A stretch of DNA of 64,000 nt from Actinomycetota bacterium (lineage in GTDB: Bacteria; Actinomycetota; Acidimicrobiia; Acidimicrobiales; Iamiaceae): the NCBI GenBank assembly GCA_016185275.1, contig JACPNX010000018.1:62001-126000 (forward strand), in the 5' to 3' direction. Within the stretch, counting starts at the first letter, position 1; every line of letters begins with the position of its first letter. Made by a program: the position numbers and the translations under genes. Positions 57,144 to 64,000 of this stretch are shown one piece after another. The notes under the pieces are model-generated. The model saw only the letters and a list, made by a program, of their open reading frames with translations, was not told the DNA's origin and made no database searches.

Positions 57144-58652
57144 TCAGCCGCAGGACTGGCCGGGCGGTGCGTCGCCCGGGACCACGCCGACGACCTCGGT
57201 CGTCGGGGGAGCCGACCCGGGCCTGGTGGTCGTCGGTGGGGACGTCGAGCCGCCGTGGGCGCTCGAGGTCGTGGTGGTGGTCAGTGGTGCCGCCGCCGGG
57301 CGCAGGATGGCGGGCAGCGCGGCCTGCTCCACGCCGGTGAGGTCCGCAGCGGTGAGCAGCTCCACCGCGCCCGGCTGAACGTCGGCATCGGGCACGAGGA
57401 CCGCGCCTGCGCTCAGGTGGCGCGCCACCAGCGCGGCGGCCCCGAGGTCCTGGGGGTTGAACCGCACGCGGGTGTACGGGGCCGGGTCGACGCCCGGGAC
57501 GTCGTTCAGGTTGCCGGTGCCGTCGATGCGGAAGCCGGCCGAGGACAATGCGCCGGCCACGTCGGCGGCCTGCCCGGCCTGGCCGGACCCGTTGAGGACC
57601 TGGACGGCGACGTCGTCCTCGGAGAGCACGTCGCCCAGGACGCCGAGCTTGCGGTCGCGGAACAGGTCGAGGACCGGCCGGGCCGCGTTCGCGTTGACCG
57701 TGACCACCTTCGCGCCGCCGTCGGTGAGCAACGGCCTGTTGGGCAACGTGAACGACTCGAGCTGGCGGCCGCGGAAGCGGGAGAAGCGGCGGCCGAGGTC
57801 CAGCAGGGCGGACAGCGACAGGTCCTTGTCGATCGTGACCTGCTTGACCGCACTGTCCACGAGCCGCTTCATGGTGACCGGGTTGGTCAGGCCGCGTGAG
57901 ACGGCCCGGTCGATGCTGCGGCGGATGAGCAGCTGCTGGCGGCTGATCCGGCCGAGGTCAGCGGTGCCGTCGGACCGCCACCTCCCGTCCTCCATGTACT
58001 GGAGGTACCGGGAGCGGGCGAACGCCAGCGCAGCGGTGCCGTCGAGCGTGACGCAGCCCGGCCGGTCGACGTCGAGACCGGAGTTGCGGTCCCGCATCGC
58101 CCGGTCGAACCACACGGGCACGCCGCCGATGGCGTCCACGACGCGCTGGAAGCCGGCGAAGTCGACCTCGACGTAGTGGCTGATGGGCACGCCGAAGTCC
58201 TGCTGGATCGTGTCGATCAGCGTCTGGACGCCGCTGTTGAGCGCGGAGTTGATGCGCCCGACCCCCCGGCCACCGGCGATCGGCACCCACAGGTCACGCG
58301 GCAGCGACAGCAGGCGGATCGACCGGCTGCGCGGGTCCACGCGCACCACGAAGATCGTGTCCGAGCGGCTACCGACGATGTTGCCGCGGACGAAGGCGCC
58401 AGCGTTGGGCGAGGCCGAGTCCAGCCCGGCGCGGCTGTCGGAGCCCACCACGAGGAAGTTGCGGGGCAGCCCGGGCGGGGCGGCCGACAGGCGCAGCTTC
58501 ACCTTGTTGACCCGTCCGAAGCTCCACGCGCCATACCCCGCCGCCGTCGCGGCCGCGACGGCGGCCAGGGTCAGCAGGATGCCGAGCCCGACGACGGCGC
58601 GCTCGCCCGCCGTGCGGCGCGGCCTGCGGGGGGGAAGGCGAGGCGCAGCCAT
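57144..58652 (-). CDS. LytR-CpsA-Psr family wall ligase with LytR_C domain
   Basis: 502 residues. Short basic cytoplasmic tail, one membrane helix (about 20-42), the LCP catalytic domain (about 65-330: FLVVGSDSRAG, SDTIFVVRVDPRSRSIRLLSLPRDLWVPI, ARSRYLQYMEDGRWRSDGTADLGRISRQQ) and a LytR_C module (QVLNGSGQAGQAADVAGALSSAGFRI), ending with a Thr/Pro tail. LCP enzymes attach glycopolymers from lipid carriers to peptidoglycan, here arguably the product chain started by WecA. A TACCGT box lies nine bases before the ATG. Confidence 0.93.
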   Translation of the reverse strand: MAAPRLPPRRPRRTAGERAVVGLGILLTLAAVAAATAAGYGAWSFGRVNKVKLRLSAAPPGLPRNFLVVGSDSRAGLDSASPNAGAFVRGNIVGSRSDTIFVVRVDPRSRSIRLLSLPRDLWVPIAGGRGVGRINSALNSGVQTLIDTIQQDFGVPISHYVEVDFAGFQRVVDAIGGVPVWFDRAMRDRNSGLDVDRPGCVTLDGTAALAFARSRYLQYMEDGRWRSDGTADLGRISRQQLLIRRSIDRAVSRGLTNPVTMKRLVDSAVKQVTIDKDLSLSALLDLGRRFSRFRGRQLESFTLPNRPLLTDGGAKVVTVNANAARPVLDLFRDRKLGVLGDVLSEDDVAVQVLNGSGQAGQAADVAGALSSAGFRIDGTGNLNDVPGVDPAPYTRVRFNPQDLGAAALVARHLSAGAVLVPDADVQPGAVELLTAADLTGVEQAALPAILRPAAAPLTTTTTSSAHGGSTSPPTTTRPGSAPPTTEVVGVVPGDAPPGQSCG

Positions 58653-58661
58653 GACGGAGCA

Positions 58662-58667
58662 ACGGTA
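58662..58667 (-). promoter_or_regulatory. -10 box of the LCP gene
   Basis: TACCGT on the minus strand, nine bases before the LCP ATG at 58652. Confidence 0.35.
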
Positions 58668-58733
58668 ACGGGGCGGTCCGCCGCGACCGTGTCATGGCCC
58701 CGGGTGCCGCCGCGTCACCCGCGGCGCCCCACC

Positions 58734-60017
58734 TCAGGCCTTGGGCTTGGCGCCCTCAGGGCGCGGCTCGCGGGGCAGGCCGAGGAAGCGCTCCCCCACG
58801 ATGTTGCGCTGGATCTCGGCCGTGCCACCCCAGATGGTCTCCGAGCGGGAGAAGAAGAAGGACGCCTGCAGCGGCGAGACGGGGTAGTCGCGTGCCGCCG
58901 AACGCCGCCCGACACCGGGCACGAACTCCTCGTCGGAGCTTCCGGTGAGGACCTGGCCCTCCATTCCGAGGATGTCCATGGCCAGCTCCATGGTGTCGCG
59001 GTGCGTCTCGGACCAGAACATCTTGTTGGTGGCGCCGAGCGCGATCACGTCCATGTTCGGAGCGAGCTTGGTGCCCGCCGCGTCGGCGACCTCCTTGCGC
59101 AGCGCCTCGGTCAGCGACCGGAGGCCGTTGATGCGCATGATCTGGATCTTCGCCCACTGCCGCACGAGCCGCTGGCGGATGAGCGGGTCGTCGATCCTGC
59201 CGTTCTCGCGAGCCTTGTCGACGATGGTCTCGAGCTCGCGCTCGAACCGGCGGTGCGACGTGGTGGCCGACGCACCCCGCTCGAAGCCGAGCGTCGTGTT
59301 GGCCACCTTCCAGCCGTTGTTCACGCCGCCGACGACGTTGTCCTTCGGGCACCGGGCGTCGGTGAAGAACACCTCGTTGAACTCGGCCGAACCGTCGGGC
59401 TGCACGATGGGACGTACCTCGATCCCCGGCTGGCGCATCGGCACCAGCAGGTACGAGATGCCCTTGTGCTTCGGTGCACCGGGGTCGGTGCGGGCCAGGA
59501 AGAAGCACAGGTCGGCGTGCTGGGCCTGGGTGGTCCAGACCTTCTGGCCGTTGACGACCCATTCGTCCCCGTCGAGCACGGCCGTGGACGTGAGCGAGGC
59601 GAGATCCGAGCCCGAGTCGGGCTCCGAGAAGCCCTGGCACCAGGAGATCTCACCGCGGATGATGCCGGGCAGGAACTGGCGCTTCTGCTCCTCGGTCCCC
59701 CATTGGAGGATCGTGGGCCCGACCAGGGTGTCGCCGAAGAAGTCGGCCCGCATCGGCGCCTTGGCCGCCGCGAACTCCTCGTTGAGCACGACGTTCTCGA
59801 TCACGGACAGGCCCTTGCCGCCGTACTCCTTCGGCCATGAGGCGCAGATCCAGCCGCCCTCACGGAGCTTGTCGGTCCACTCCTCGTTGAAGCGCCTGCG
59901 CTCGTCCGGCGACATCTCGAAGCCCTCGTCGAACCAGCCGTGCGGCAGGTTCTGCTCCAGCCAGGCCCGCACCTCCTTGCGGAACTGCTCGGCCTCCGGG
60001 GGATACGTCAGATCCAT
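58734..60017 (-). CDS. acyl-CoA dehydrogenase
   Basis: 427 residues. FAD-dependent dehydrogenation of an acyl-CoA. Flavin and substrate segments: ISWCQGFSEPDSGSDLASLTSTAVLDGDEWVVNGQKVWTT, FNEVFFTDARCPKDNVVGGVNNGWKVA, and the C-terminal WGGTAEIQRNIVGERFLGLPREP. It begins with LTYPPEAEQFRKEVRAWLEQNLP. It resembles the actinobacterial FadE enzymes of sterol and branched-chain catabolism more than the short-chain type. ATG 60017 is used. The nearby genes do not identify the substrate. Confidence 0.92.
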   Translation of the reverse strand: MDLTYPPEAEQFRKEVRAWLEQNLPHGWFDEGFEMSPDERRRFNEEWTDKLREGGWICASWPKEYGGKGLSVIENVVLNEEFAAAKAPMRADFFGDTLVGPTILQWGTEEQKRQFLPGIIRGEISWCQGFSEPDSGSDLASLTSTAVLDGDEWVVNGQKVWTTQAQHADLCFFLARTDPGAPKHKGISYLLVPMRQPGIEVRPIVQPDGSAEFNEVFFTDARCPKDNVVGGVNNGWKVANTTLGFERGASATTSHRRFERELETIVDKARENGRIDDPLIRQRLVRQWAKIQIMRINGLRSLTEALRKEVADAAGTKLAPNMDVIALGATNKMFWSETHRDTMELAMDILGMEGQVLTGSSDEEFVPGVGRRSAARDYPVSPLQASFFFSRSETIWGGTAEIQRNIVGERFLGLPREPRPEGAKPKA

Positions 60018-60124
60018 GCCCCCATCTTGACCCTTCGGTCAGGAGCGGGGGAAGTCCGGCGGAGGGGTCGTGGGCGAGATGTCGCGGCGTCGCCGGGACG
60101 CCGGTTCATGGCGCTCTCCGGGAC

Positions 60125-60778
60125 TCAGGGCGTGCCCCCCAACCGGGCGATCAGCGTGACGACCTTGCTGTGGCCGCCGGCGCGCGCCGCTCCGAGCGCG
60201 GTCAGCCCCTCGGCGCTGCGCCGGCCCAGGTCGGCCCCGGCGTCGACCAGGATGCGCACGACCGTCGCGTGGCCGCGTTCAGCCGCGTACATGAGCGCGG
60301 TCACGCCGGCGTCGTCGGCGAGGTCGACCTGCGCTCCGCGGTCGACGAGGAGCCGGACGATGTCGCTGTGGCCGGCACTGGCTGCGAACATCAGCGCGGT
60401 CGTGCCCGCATGATCCCGCTCGTCCGTCGGCGAACCCCGATCGAGCAGGTCGACCAGCAACTCCTTCTCGCCACGGTGGGCGAAGAGCATCATCGTGGTC
60501 GTCCCCGCGGGCATGCCGGCGGCCACGGCCGGATGGGCCTGCGGAAGCCGGCGGTTCGGCACACCGGTCGTCGTCAGGTGGCGCAACGTCGACGCCGCGA
60601 TCGGCGTGAGGTCCGGCTGGTCGTCGACGCTGTAGAGGACGGAACCGCCCGCGATGGACAGGTCGTAGAGGAGCCGGTCGAGGTCGCCCTCGGACACCCA
60701 GCCCTGGCTGCCGTCGGCCCGCACCGAGAAGATGCCGCCGTCCCGGTTGACGTGGAGGTACAGCACCGGGCCGGGCAT
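60125..60778 (-). CDS. ankyrin-repeat protein
   Basis: 217 residues. Residues 1-85 form an N-terminal domain of unknown type (VLYLHVNRDGGIFSVRADGSQGW). From about 90 there are four ankyrin repeats with the usual TTALMFAASAGHSDIVRLLVDRGAQVD pattern. It probably binds another protein. Start ATG 60778 is supported by TACGAT seven bases upstream; the frame continues upstream but overlaps the divergent F420-type gene. Confidence 0.82.
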   Translation of the reverse strand: MPGPVLYLHVNRDGGIFSVRADGSQGWVSEGDLDRLLYDLSIAGGSVLYSVDDQPDLTPIAASTLRHLTTTGVPNRRLPQAHPAVAAGMPAGTTTMMLFAHRGEKELLVDLLDRGSPTDERDHAGTTALMFAASAGHSDIVRLLVDRGAQVDLADDAGVTALMYAAERGHATVVRILVDAGADLGRRSAEGLTALGAARAGGHSKVVTLIARLGGTP

Positions 60779-60785
60779 CGGAGCG

Positions 60786-60791
60786 ATCGTA
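60786..60791 (-). promoter_or_regulatory. -10 box of the ankyrin gene
   Basis: TACGAT on the minus strand, seven bases before ATG 60778. Confidence 0.38.
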
Positions 60792-60844
60792 GGGGTGCAG
60801 GCCGAGGCCGTCGGCGACCTTGAGCCGGCACACCGGACGCCGCC

Positions 60845-60850
60845 TACTGT
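60845..60850 (+). promoter_or_regulatory. -10 box, leaderless type
   Basis: TACTGT on the plus strand, exactly six bases before the ATG of the F420-type gene. Confidence 0.4.
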
Positions 60851-60856
60851 TCCGGC

Positions 60857-62038
60857 ATGGCCGTCACCGAGCAGCCCACCAAGCCCACGCGCGAGCGCTG
60901 GACCGCCCAGTGGCTCGAGCTGTTCGACGAGGTCATCACGTCCGGGCTGTGCACGGGTTGCGCGGCGTGCGTCGTCGCCTGCCCGCACGACGTGATCGGC
61001 TACGAGCACGCGGAGGGCGGCTACCGGCCGTTCCACCTCGAAGACGAGCTCGGCCCGGACGACTGCATCCACGGCCAGAAGGGCTGCACGTCCTGCACCC
61101 GGGCATGCCCGCGCTTTCGGATGTGGGAGCCACAGGCCGACGAGCTGCTCTTCGGCCGCACCCGGACCGCCGACGAGGTCTCGGGCGTGTTCAGCGACGT
61201 GTTCCTCGCCCGCGCGTCGGACGCCGTGATCCACGAAGTCGGCCAGGACGGCGGTCTGGTCGGCGCCATCCTGCTCTGGGCACTCGAGCACGACGTGATC
61301 GACGCCGCGCTCGTGTCGTACCTGGAGGGCGACGGCGCCACATGGAAGGCCAAGCCCGGCGTGGCCACCACGCGCGACGACATCGTCGCTTCGGCCGGGA
61401 GCCGCTACACGTACTCGGCCAACACCCTGGCCTACGACGAGGCGGTGGCCGCGGGACACGAGCGTCTCGCGTTGGTCGGGATGTCCTGCCAGTCGTCCGC
61501 GCCGCCGGTCATGAAGGCCCGCAAGATCGGCAAGGTCGGCCGGCGCTTCGCGCTGAACATCGGCCTGCTGTGCTCGAAGACGTTCGACGACAGGATCTTC
61601 GAGGAGCTGTTCGAGGCGAAGTACGGCATCCCCCGCGCCGCGATCAAGAAGGTGAACATCAAGGGCCGCTTCCAGATCTGGACGCACGACGGCGAGTACC
61701 ACGAGGTGCCGCTCAAGGAGTGCCACGCGTGGACCCGTGAGGGCTGCAACCACTGCCCCGACTTCGCCGCCGAGCACGCCGACATCTCCACCGGAGGCAT
61801 CGGCAAGTTCAACGACTGGACGCTGACCATCGTGCGCACCGACGCCGGCCGCGAGGTGATCGAGGGCCTGCGGCGCGACGGCTGGATCGAGACGCGCCCC
61901 GGTGACGACGATCCCGACGCCATCGCCCTCATGCACAAGCTGGCGGCCAAGAGCCGTAAGCGCTGGCCCGAGTCGGCCGTGCCGTACCCGGGCCTGCTGC
62001 CCGGGGCGACACCGCGCGAGGTGCCCACGCTCGGCTGA
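60857..62038 (+). CDS. coenzyme F420 hydrogenase/dehydrogenase beta-subunit family protein
   Basis: 393 residues. The N-terminus holds two 4Fe-4S ferredoxin clusters: CTGCAACVVACP and CTSCTRACP. The FrhB-like domain follows, with HEVGQDGGLVGAILLWALE, ALVGMSCQSSAPPV and IGLLCSKTFDD, and a late CNHCPDF. Family members transfer electrons between F420H2, flavin and iron-sulfur partners. No hydrogenase or other subunits are adjacent, so the partner is unknown. ATG 60857 follows TACTGT by six bases. Confidence 0.88.
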   Translation: MAVTEQPTKPTRERWTAQWLELFDEVITSGLCTGCAACVVACPHDVIGYEHAEGGYRPFHLEDELGPDDCIHGQKGCTSCTRACPRFRMWEPQADELLFGRTRTADEVSGVFSDVFLARASDAVIHEVGQDGGLVGAILLWALEHDVIDAALVSYLEGDGATWKAKPGVATTRDDIVASAGSRYTYSANTLAYDEAVAAGHERLALVGMSCQSSAPPVMKARKIGKVGRRFALNIGLLCSKTFDDRIFEELFEAKYGIPRAAIKKVNIKGRFQIWTHDGEYHEVPLKECHAWTREGCNHCPDFAAEHADISTGGIGKFNDWTLTIVRTDAGREVIEGLRRDGWIETRPGDDDPDAIALMHKLAAKSRKRWPESAVPYPGLLPGATPREVPTLG

Positions 62039-62098
62039 CCGCCGGCGCTCGCTGGAGCCGGCGTCGCGCCACGAGGCGGCACGAGGCGGCTGCTGGCG

Positions 62099-62668
62099 CT
62101 AGGTGCCGGACGGCCGCCGGAGTGCCCACACCAACGACAGGCCGCAGCCCCTGTTGTTCAGATCGTCCTGGTCGGCGGCCAGCTTGCGGGCCGTCGGCGC
62201 GATCTCTGCGAAGCCGAACGCGGCGATGGCGACCCCGACGGCGTACAACCAGGCTCGGCCGCTGAGGATCGACGCGACGAAGCCGAGCAGAGGCGACACC
62301 TCTGCGAGCGCGAGACGAACGAAGAAGCGGTTGCGGTACGAGCTGGCGAGCGCCTGGGCGTCACGGCCGTCGAGCGGGAGGCGGATCACCCGTGACGCGA
62401 CGATCTGGACGAGGCTTCCCACGAGGACGAGCGCCAGTCCCGGTGCCGCGCTCGAGCCCGCAGGAGCGCCGCCCGATGCCGCCAGGATGGCGACGGGAAC
62501 GCCCATGAGCACCAGGCCCAACGCGAACACGACGAACAGCCGGCGGACAACGACGAGCCCGTCGGGCACGTCCTGGGCCGCACCAGCCGCCGTGCCTGGA
62601 ACGAGCAACGAGCGCCGCACATGCCCCGCGCTGCGCCACCCAGGGTCCTCGTCGTCGAAACGTTCCAT
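62099..62668 (-). CDS. hypothetical membrane protein
   Basis: 189 residues, unknown family. Four hydrophobic segments at about 45-65, 75-95, 125-145 and 148-165, with charged ends (MERFDDEDPGWRSAGHVRRS and NNRGCGLSLVWALRRPSG). ATG 62668 is the first start that gives only the ordered part; the longer frame overlaps the neighbouring lipoprotein gene. Confidence 0.6.
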   Translation of the reverse strand: MERFDDEDPGWRSAGHVRRSLLVPGTAAGAAQDVPDGLVVVRRLFVVFALGLVLMGVPVAILAASGGAPAGSSAAPGLALVLVGSLVQIVASRVIRLPLDGRDAQALASSYRNRFFVRLALAEVSPLLGFVASILSGRAWLYAVGVAIAAFGFAEIAPTARKLAADQDDLNNRGCGLSLVWALRRPSGT

Positions 62669-62711
62669 CGCAGCCGTCTTCCCGAACCCCGTCCTACCGC
62701 CGCGAACCTGG

Positions 62712-63071
62712 CTACTTGGCCGGCAGCTTGAAGGCCTTGGGGTTCTTGGCGCAGGCGTCGACGACCTTGATGGCCTTGGCGGGCAGGGGCGCCGGCTTCT
62801 TCGACTGGTCTTCGTTGATCTTCTTGAACTCGGAGAAGGGGATCGTGCGCCGGAACCCGGCGTAGAGGCAGGTGCATGTCGCGGTGGTCGCCGCCGGCAC
62901 CTTGGCTCCGGAGGTGCGCTCCGCCTCGCAGCCGCGGATGAAGTTCTTCTGCGTGGTGTTGCCGTAGCTCGTCGGGATCCGCTGGCCGCCGCACGCAGAA
63001 CCGAGCACGGCGACGGCGAACAGGACGAGGGCGATGCTGCGAGGCGAGCCGGCCGAGCGGGGGGAGGACAT
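62712..63071 (-). CDS. small lipoprotein
   Basis: 119 residues. The N-terminus has a hydrophobic stretch ending in VLGSACGG, a likely lipobox. The mature part has four Cys (one in FIRGCEAER, two in TCTCLY, one in VDACAKN), perhaps forming disulfides. The compact pattern GCEAE, CTCLYAGFRRTIPFSEFKKI resembles small exported proteins of actinobacteria. A TACGGT box lies nine bases before the ATG. Confidence 0.7.
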   Translation of the reverse strand: MSSPRSAGSPRSIALVLFAVAVLGSACGGQRIPTSYGNTTQKNFIRGCEAERTSGAKVPAATTATCTCLYAGFRRTIPFSEFKKINEDQSKKPAPLPAKAIKVVDACAKNPKAFKLPAK

Positions 63072-63080
63072 CGGCGGGAC

Positions 63081-63086
63081 ACCGTA
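63081..63086 (-). promoter_or_regulatory. -10 box of the small lipoprotein gene
   Basis: TACGGT on the minus strand, nine bases before the ATG at 63071. Confidence 0.35.
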
Positions 63087-63173
63087 CCGGTGGCCTCAAG
63101 CGGGCGGTAATCGCCCCGCGCGACGAGGCCAGCCGGAGACACAGGTGCGGCTGCGCCCGGCGGCCCGAGCCGG

Positions 63174-64000
63174 TCAGACCAGCGCGCGCAGCTCGCCCAC
63201 CGCGAAGAGGAGAGCGGTGAACCCGAGGAAGCCGGCCACGATCGGTTGGAGCCGCCGGTCGTCGGTGCGCACGGTCAGCGCGGCACCGAGACGGGCGCCG
63301 GGAACGACGCCCAGCGCGAGCAGGAGGGCGAAGCGCCAGTCGATGTCGCGGTTGACCAGGCCATGGGTCAGCGTGCCGGGCACGGCGAACAGCGCCACAC
63401 AGGCGAGCGACGTGGCGATGGCCCGCTTGAGCGGCATCCGTGCCATCTGCGTGAAGGCCGGGACCATGACCACGCCGCCGCCGATGCCGAGCAGGCCCGA
63501 GAGCAACCCGGCCACGACGCCGATCCCGCCGATCACCGGACCGCTGCTCTCGTGGTGGACCGCGGCCGAGCGCACCGGCCCGGGCGCGTGGGCGCGCGAA
63601 GGCGAGCCTGCCGGCGATGCGCGGCCTGCCACCGGAGTCGACGCTTCGCCGGCTGCCACCCCACCCGGCGACACGCCACCCGACGACACGTCACCCGGCG
63701 ACACGTCACCCGGCGACCCCCCACCCGGCGACACGCCACCGGGCGACACGCCACCGGGCGACACGTCACCGGGCGACACGTCACCCGGCGACCCCCGACC
63801 CGGCTCCTCCGGCGATCGCCCGGGCCCGGCCAGGTCGTCGGTCTCCGCCTCGGCCTCCGGATCGCCCGCAGGCGGCCGGCGGCTGGTCGCCATCCGGACC
63901 GACGACCAGGCGAGCAGGGCCGCGGTGGCGAGCATGAGCACGTGGCCGCGACCCGGCACGCGGGGCGCCAGCACGGATCCGCCGATCGAGGCCAGCGCGC
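63174..64000 (-). CDS. TauE/SafE-type sulfite/anion exporter, 3' part
   Basis: The visible part is about 275 residues; the frame stays open to the window edge, so the start lies outside. It contains the end of the first repeat (SIGGSVLAPRVPGRGHVLMLATAALLAW) and all of the second (VAGLLSGLLGIGGGVVMVPAFTQMARMPLKRAIATSLACV, VVPGARLGAAL). Between them is a cytoplasmic loop of about 110 residues with tandem SPGDV/SPGGV units coded by 15-bp repeats. The family exports sulfite or organosulfonates; the substrate is unknown here. Confidence 0.82.
   Translation of the reverse strand, partial: ALASIGGSVLAPRVPGRGHVLMLATAALLAWSSVRMATSRRPPAGDPEAEAETDDLAGPGRSPEEPGRGSPGDVSPGDVSPGGVSPGGVSPGGGSPGDVSPGDVSSGGVSPGGVAAGEASTPVAGRASPAGSPSRAHAPGPVRSAAVHHESSGPVIGGIGVVAGLLSGLLGIGGGVVMVPAFTQMARMPLKRAIATSLACVALFAVPGTLTHGLVNRDIDWRFALLLALGVVPGARLGAALTVRTDDRRLQPIVAGFLGFTALLFAVGELRALV

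Overview
The window is 64 kb of very GC-rich chromosome, densely coded with short intergenic gaps and many GTG or TTG starts. Gene order points to an actinobacterium. On the minus strand, argS-lysA-hom-thrC-X-rho-rpmE-(unknown)-prfA-prmC-tsaC-LMW-PTP/rpiB-glyA-wecA-atp follows the order known from Streptomyces and relatives. An F420-linked iron-sulfur oxidoreductase, an LCP wall enzyme, a MurA with Asp in place of the catalytic Cys and TANNNT-type leaderless promoters agree with this. A member of Acidimicrobiia is my best inference; no rRNA is present to prove it.

Layout. 1-5.2 kb: the 3' end of an alpha-glucan phosphorylase, an enoyl-CoA hydratase, a DUF4184 membrane protein, a MeaB-type GTPase, a NifU-domain protein and a secreted/membrane protein. 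5.2-13.6 kb: murA, an MFS transporter, an L,D-transpeptidase, an alpha/beta hydrolase with a J-domain protein, a zinc-ribbon protein, a broken secreted-protein fragment and an acyl-CoA mutase large subunit. 13.6-21.7 kb: a repeat-rich gap, Ppx/GppA, glpX-arsC, a 2H-phosphoesterase/GNAT fusion, and a secreted hydrolase with a lipoprotein partner. 21.9-29.3 kb: the complete F1Fo ATP synthase operon. 29.5-43.1 kb: wecA, glyA, an LMW-PTP/RpiB fusion, a thiolase-like protein, tsaC, an alcohol dehydrogenase, prmC, prfA, rpmE and rho. 43.3-50.7 kb: a phosphoglycerate-mutase-family protein, thrC, hom, lysA, argS and a response regulator. 50.86 kb: tRNA-Arg(CCG). About 50.9-57.0 kb: an accessory region next to that tRNA, with broken GNATs, a toxin-antitoxin pair, a tyrosine integrase, an unknown protein, an ADP-ribosylglycohydrolase/phosphatase fusion, an integrase remnant and a PPOX-like protein. 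57.1-64 kb: LCP protein, acyl-CoA dehydrogenase, ankyrin protein, F420 beta-subunit-like protein, two membrane/lipoproteins and the 3' part of a TauE-like exporter.

How genes work together. hom, thrC and the PGM-family gene in the usual thrB position probably make threonine, with lysA for lysine. The atp genes form one unit from atpZ to atpC. prfA-prmC makes and methylates release factor 1. The mutase and MeaB-like genes, enoyl-CoA hydratase and acyl-CoA dehydrogenase suggest acyl-CoA catabolism.

Most notable: a dispersed palindrome present three times, once in frame inside prmC; the phosphoglycerate-mutase-like candidate homoserine kinase; a recurrent TANNNT-N6-10-RTG start arrangement; a LMW-PTP/RpiB fusion without a normal start codon; and the mosaic tRNA-adjacent island.
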